The notes beneath the pieces were generated by a model. That model was given only the letters and a program-made list of their open reading frames with translations, did not search any database and was not told where the DNA came from. Shown one piece after another: positions 6,578 to 7,888 of a stretch of DNA of 7,888 nucleotides. Location of the stretch: NCBI GenBank assembly GCA_003445035.1, contig DLVV01000061.1, positions 24,831 through 32,718 of the forward strand, given 5' to 3'. The stretch comes from Planctomycetaceae bacterium (GTDB lineage Bacteria > Planctomycetota > Planctomycetia > Planctomycetales > Planctomycetaceae). Position 1 is the first letter of the stretch. The number at the start of each line of letters is the position of its first letter. The translations under genes were made by a program, and so were the position numbers.

Positions 6578-7444
6578 CTATTTCTTTTGTGACGCTTTTT
6601 TCTGTGTCGCCAACGTGTCGCGAAACGCTTTCTCTTTCAACGAGATGTAGTCACGGTACCCGGCCGGATCGATGAAGGGACTGACTTTGGCCCCTTTCAG
6701 CTTCGGGTACTTGGCGTGCATGCCATAGTAATTCCCGTGAGCTCCGAGGAAGTAGTCGCACTTGAGCGAGTTGAGCACCTTGAACGTGCGGGCGAAGTCC
6801 TTGGCGATTTTCGGGTAGGTCTTGTTTTTGACCAGTTGGTAGCCGGGATTGACGTTGGGGCTGCCGACGACGACGACCAGCTTCTTGCTCTTGCCGTCGG
6901 TGACCCTGGCCGTCCAGGTGGTGCAGCCGGGAGTGTGGCCGGGCGTATGGCGGGCAACCAGCGTGGTGCCGCCCAGCGTGACCTTCTCACCGTCCTTGAG
7001 CACCTTGTCGACCGGGCATGGTCGCCAGCGGCTGTCGGTGTAGAGGTACTGGCCCTTGCCGCCTCCGGCGATCACTTTCTCGTCGCCGGTCATCACGAAA
7101 ACTTTTGCCCCGCTGACCTCGCGGGCACGGGCGTGACCGGCGACGTGATCCGCGTGGGCGTGGCTGGCCAGGATGATCTTGATGTCGGTCATCTTGAACC
7201 CCAGCGAACGGACCGAAGCCTGGATCAGCGGCACGGTCTCGTCGAAACCGGTGTTGATCAGCATGTGCCCCTTGGGGGTCGTGACCAGGTAGATGGCCAG
7301 GTCGTTGGAGCCGACGTAGTAGATGTTGTCGACGACCTTGTGAGCCGGGTAGGGGCCGTCAGCCCGGGCGTTTGATGTGGCACAGATCAACAGGGCCATC
7401 AGGAATGCCAGCGACGGACCCTGGGGAGGTTTGGTGAACAGCAT
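6578..7444 (-). CDS. Subclass B3-type metallo-beta-lactamase-fold hydrolase
   Basis: This 288-residue protein has a signal peptide (core about 11-22, cut after ARA at 28), consistent with a periplasmic enzyme. It has the complete di-zinc set: HAHADH gives His95, His97, Asp99 and His100; His170 lies in HTPGHTPG; His236 lies in GAHGNYYG. The stretch GSPNVNPGYQL, with Ser195, matches the B3-specific region that replaces the Cys ligand of B1 enzymes, and NSLKCDYFLGAHG also fits B3. The C-terminal PFIDPAGYRDYI and Lys-rich tail are typical of B3 homologues. B3 enzymes open beta-lactam rings, but many environmental homologues have weak activity or none and may act on lactones or other amides, so resistance is not shown. 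The ATG at 7444 is preceded by GAGG with 6 bases of spacing. The stop is 115 bases upstream of the DUF1501 start, so co-transcription is possible. The gene lies between two DUF1501 genes. Confidence 0.9.
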   Translation of the reverse strand: MLFTKPPQGPSLAFLMALLICATSNARADGPYPAHKVVDNIYYVGSNDLAIYLVTTPKGHMLINTGFDETVPLIQASVRSLGFKMTDIKIILASHAHADHVAGHARAREVSGAKVFVMTGDEKVIAGGGKGQYLYTDSRWRPCPVDKVLKDGEKVTLGGTTLVARHTPGHTPGCTTWTARVTDGKSKKLVVVVGSPNVNPGYQLVKNKTYPKIAKDFARTFKVLNSLKCDYFLGAHGNYYGMHAKYPKLKGAKVSPFIDPAGYRDYISLKEKAFRDTLATQKKASQKK

Positions 7445-7642
7445 GAGGGGCCTCGGGGAAAAACCGTGGTTTGATGAGGTGTGTTGAACCTGTGGCGGTC
7501 GATGAACAACAGCAGGGACGTCATCCTATCAACAACGCCGTTGGTCGACGAATCGGTGTGGCCCAATTCCGGTTGTCTGTGGTCGGGTCAAGAGGTTAGT
7601 CTGGTCGCATCGGCGGTGGTTGGTTTCAGGGAGCAGGTCGTG
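7445..7642. other. Divergent intergenic region between the B3-like gene and the second DUF1501 gene
   Basis: This 198-base spacer must serve minus-strand transcription of the hydrolase gene and plus-strand transcription of the DUF1501 gene. On the plus strand TTGTCT (7573-7578) and TAGTCT (7597-7602) form a weak pair with 18-base spacing. On the minus strand TTGATA (7532-7527) is a fair -35 box, but no matching -10 box follows. I see no clear operator palindrome. Confidence 0.45.
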
Positions 7643-7888
7643 ATGAGTCAGCAAGGCGGGATGGACCTGGCGGCGGTTGACCAACTGACTCGCCGGGCCG
7701 CACTGCAACTGGGCACCGGGTTGTTCGGTCTGTCGCTGCCGGGCTACCTGGCTGCATCTCGTGCCGGACAGGTTGATCCCGCTCGCCGCGATTACTCGTG
7801 TATCTTTCTGTTCCTGGCCGGTGGCATCAGTCATTTCGAGTCCTGGGATCCCAAGCCCGACGCCCCCGTCGGCATCCGGGGTCTCTGG
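7643..7888 (+). CDS. Second DUF1501 family protein, N-terminal 82 residues (cut by window edge)
   Basis: The frame opens at the ATG at 7643 (a GTG lies directly before it) and runs open to the window end. AGGGAG at 7628-7633, 9 bases before the ATG, is a usable ribosome site. Residues 14-40 form a Tat-like leader: Thr16-Arg17-Arg18 in LTRRAALQLG, a hydrophobic stretch LFGLSLPGYLAA, then an Ala-rich cut region. The next part, IFLFLAGGISHFESWDPKPDAP (54-75, as IFLFLAGGIS and HFESWDPKPDAP), aligns with the VIMLYQHGGASQLETYDLKPDAP region of the DUF1501 protein at 5077-6462. The two are therefore family members but clearly diverged. The downstream GEFGRTP-type motif lies outside the window. The gene is divergent from the B3-like gene, so it belongs to another transcription unit that continues to the right. 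Confidence 0.85.
   Translation, partial: MSQQGGMDLAAVDQLTRRAALQLGTGLFGLSLPGYLAASRAGQVDPARRDYSCIFLFLAGGISHFESWDPKPDAPVGIRGLW

Noticed and set aside
6562..6578. Bulged hairpin with AGGC loop considered as a terminator of the B3-like gene
   Set aside because: The stem is about 6 pairs with a bulged T and has no T-run on the minus strand. It is too weak to call.
7529..7834. 101-codon minus-strand frame at the right end
   Set aside because: It is antisense to the second DUF1501 gene, whose Tat leader and family motif are clear, and it has no motif of its own.

Overview
The window looks like chromosomal DNA of a high-GC member of the Planctomycetota or a close PVC relative. It carries two DUF1501 (Tat-exported) proteins, a large multi-heme c-type cytochrome, and a secreted glucose/sorbosone-dehydrogenase-like beta-propeller. 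Most genes encode an exported product, several start with GTG, and Shine-Dalgarno signals are mostly weak. Taxonomy is inferred from gene content only, since no marker gene is present.

Layout: (1) 1-308, minus: the 5' part of a secreted PI-PLC X-domain-like protein, cut by the left edge. (2) 309-554: a divergent intergenic spacer. (3) 555-1034, plus: a small, secreted, very basic protein made of six exact-length 20-residue repeats. (4) 1038-6462, minus: a tight three-gene cluster transcribed from high to low coordinates: DUF1501 protein, penta-heme cytochrome c, then beta-propeller protein. The cytochrome stop and propeller start are 2 bases apart, and the DUF1501 stop and cytochrome start are 20 bases apart. 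(5) 6578-7444, minus: a subclass B3-type metallo-beta-lactamase-fold hydrolase, 115 bases upstream of the cluster. (6) 7643-7888, plus: the N-terminal 82 residues of a second DUF1501 protein, cut by the right edge.

The DUF1501-cytochrome-propeller set reads as one operon for an extracytoplasmic redox or hydrolytic module. The propeller could be a dehydrogenase-like or sugar-binding partner, the cytochrome an electron acceptor, and the DUF1501 protein (alkaline-phosphatase/sulfatase-like fold) a hydrolase. No substrate can be read from the sequence. The B3-like enzyme has all six zinc-ligand positions and may be independently transcribed or a first gene of the same unit.

The points most worth checking are the repeat protein (two repeats share an identical 12-residue stretch although 9 of 12 codons differ synonymously), the third heme domain of the cytochrome (no Met or His between its heme motif and the next one), and the B3-like enzyme next to two DUF1501 genes. 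I see no tRNA, rRNA, CRISPR array, insertion sequence or phage gene. No intergenic stretch is longer than about 250 bases.
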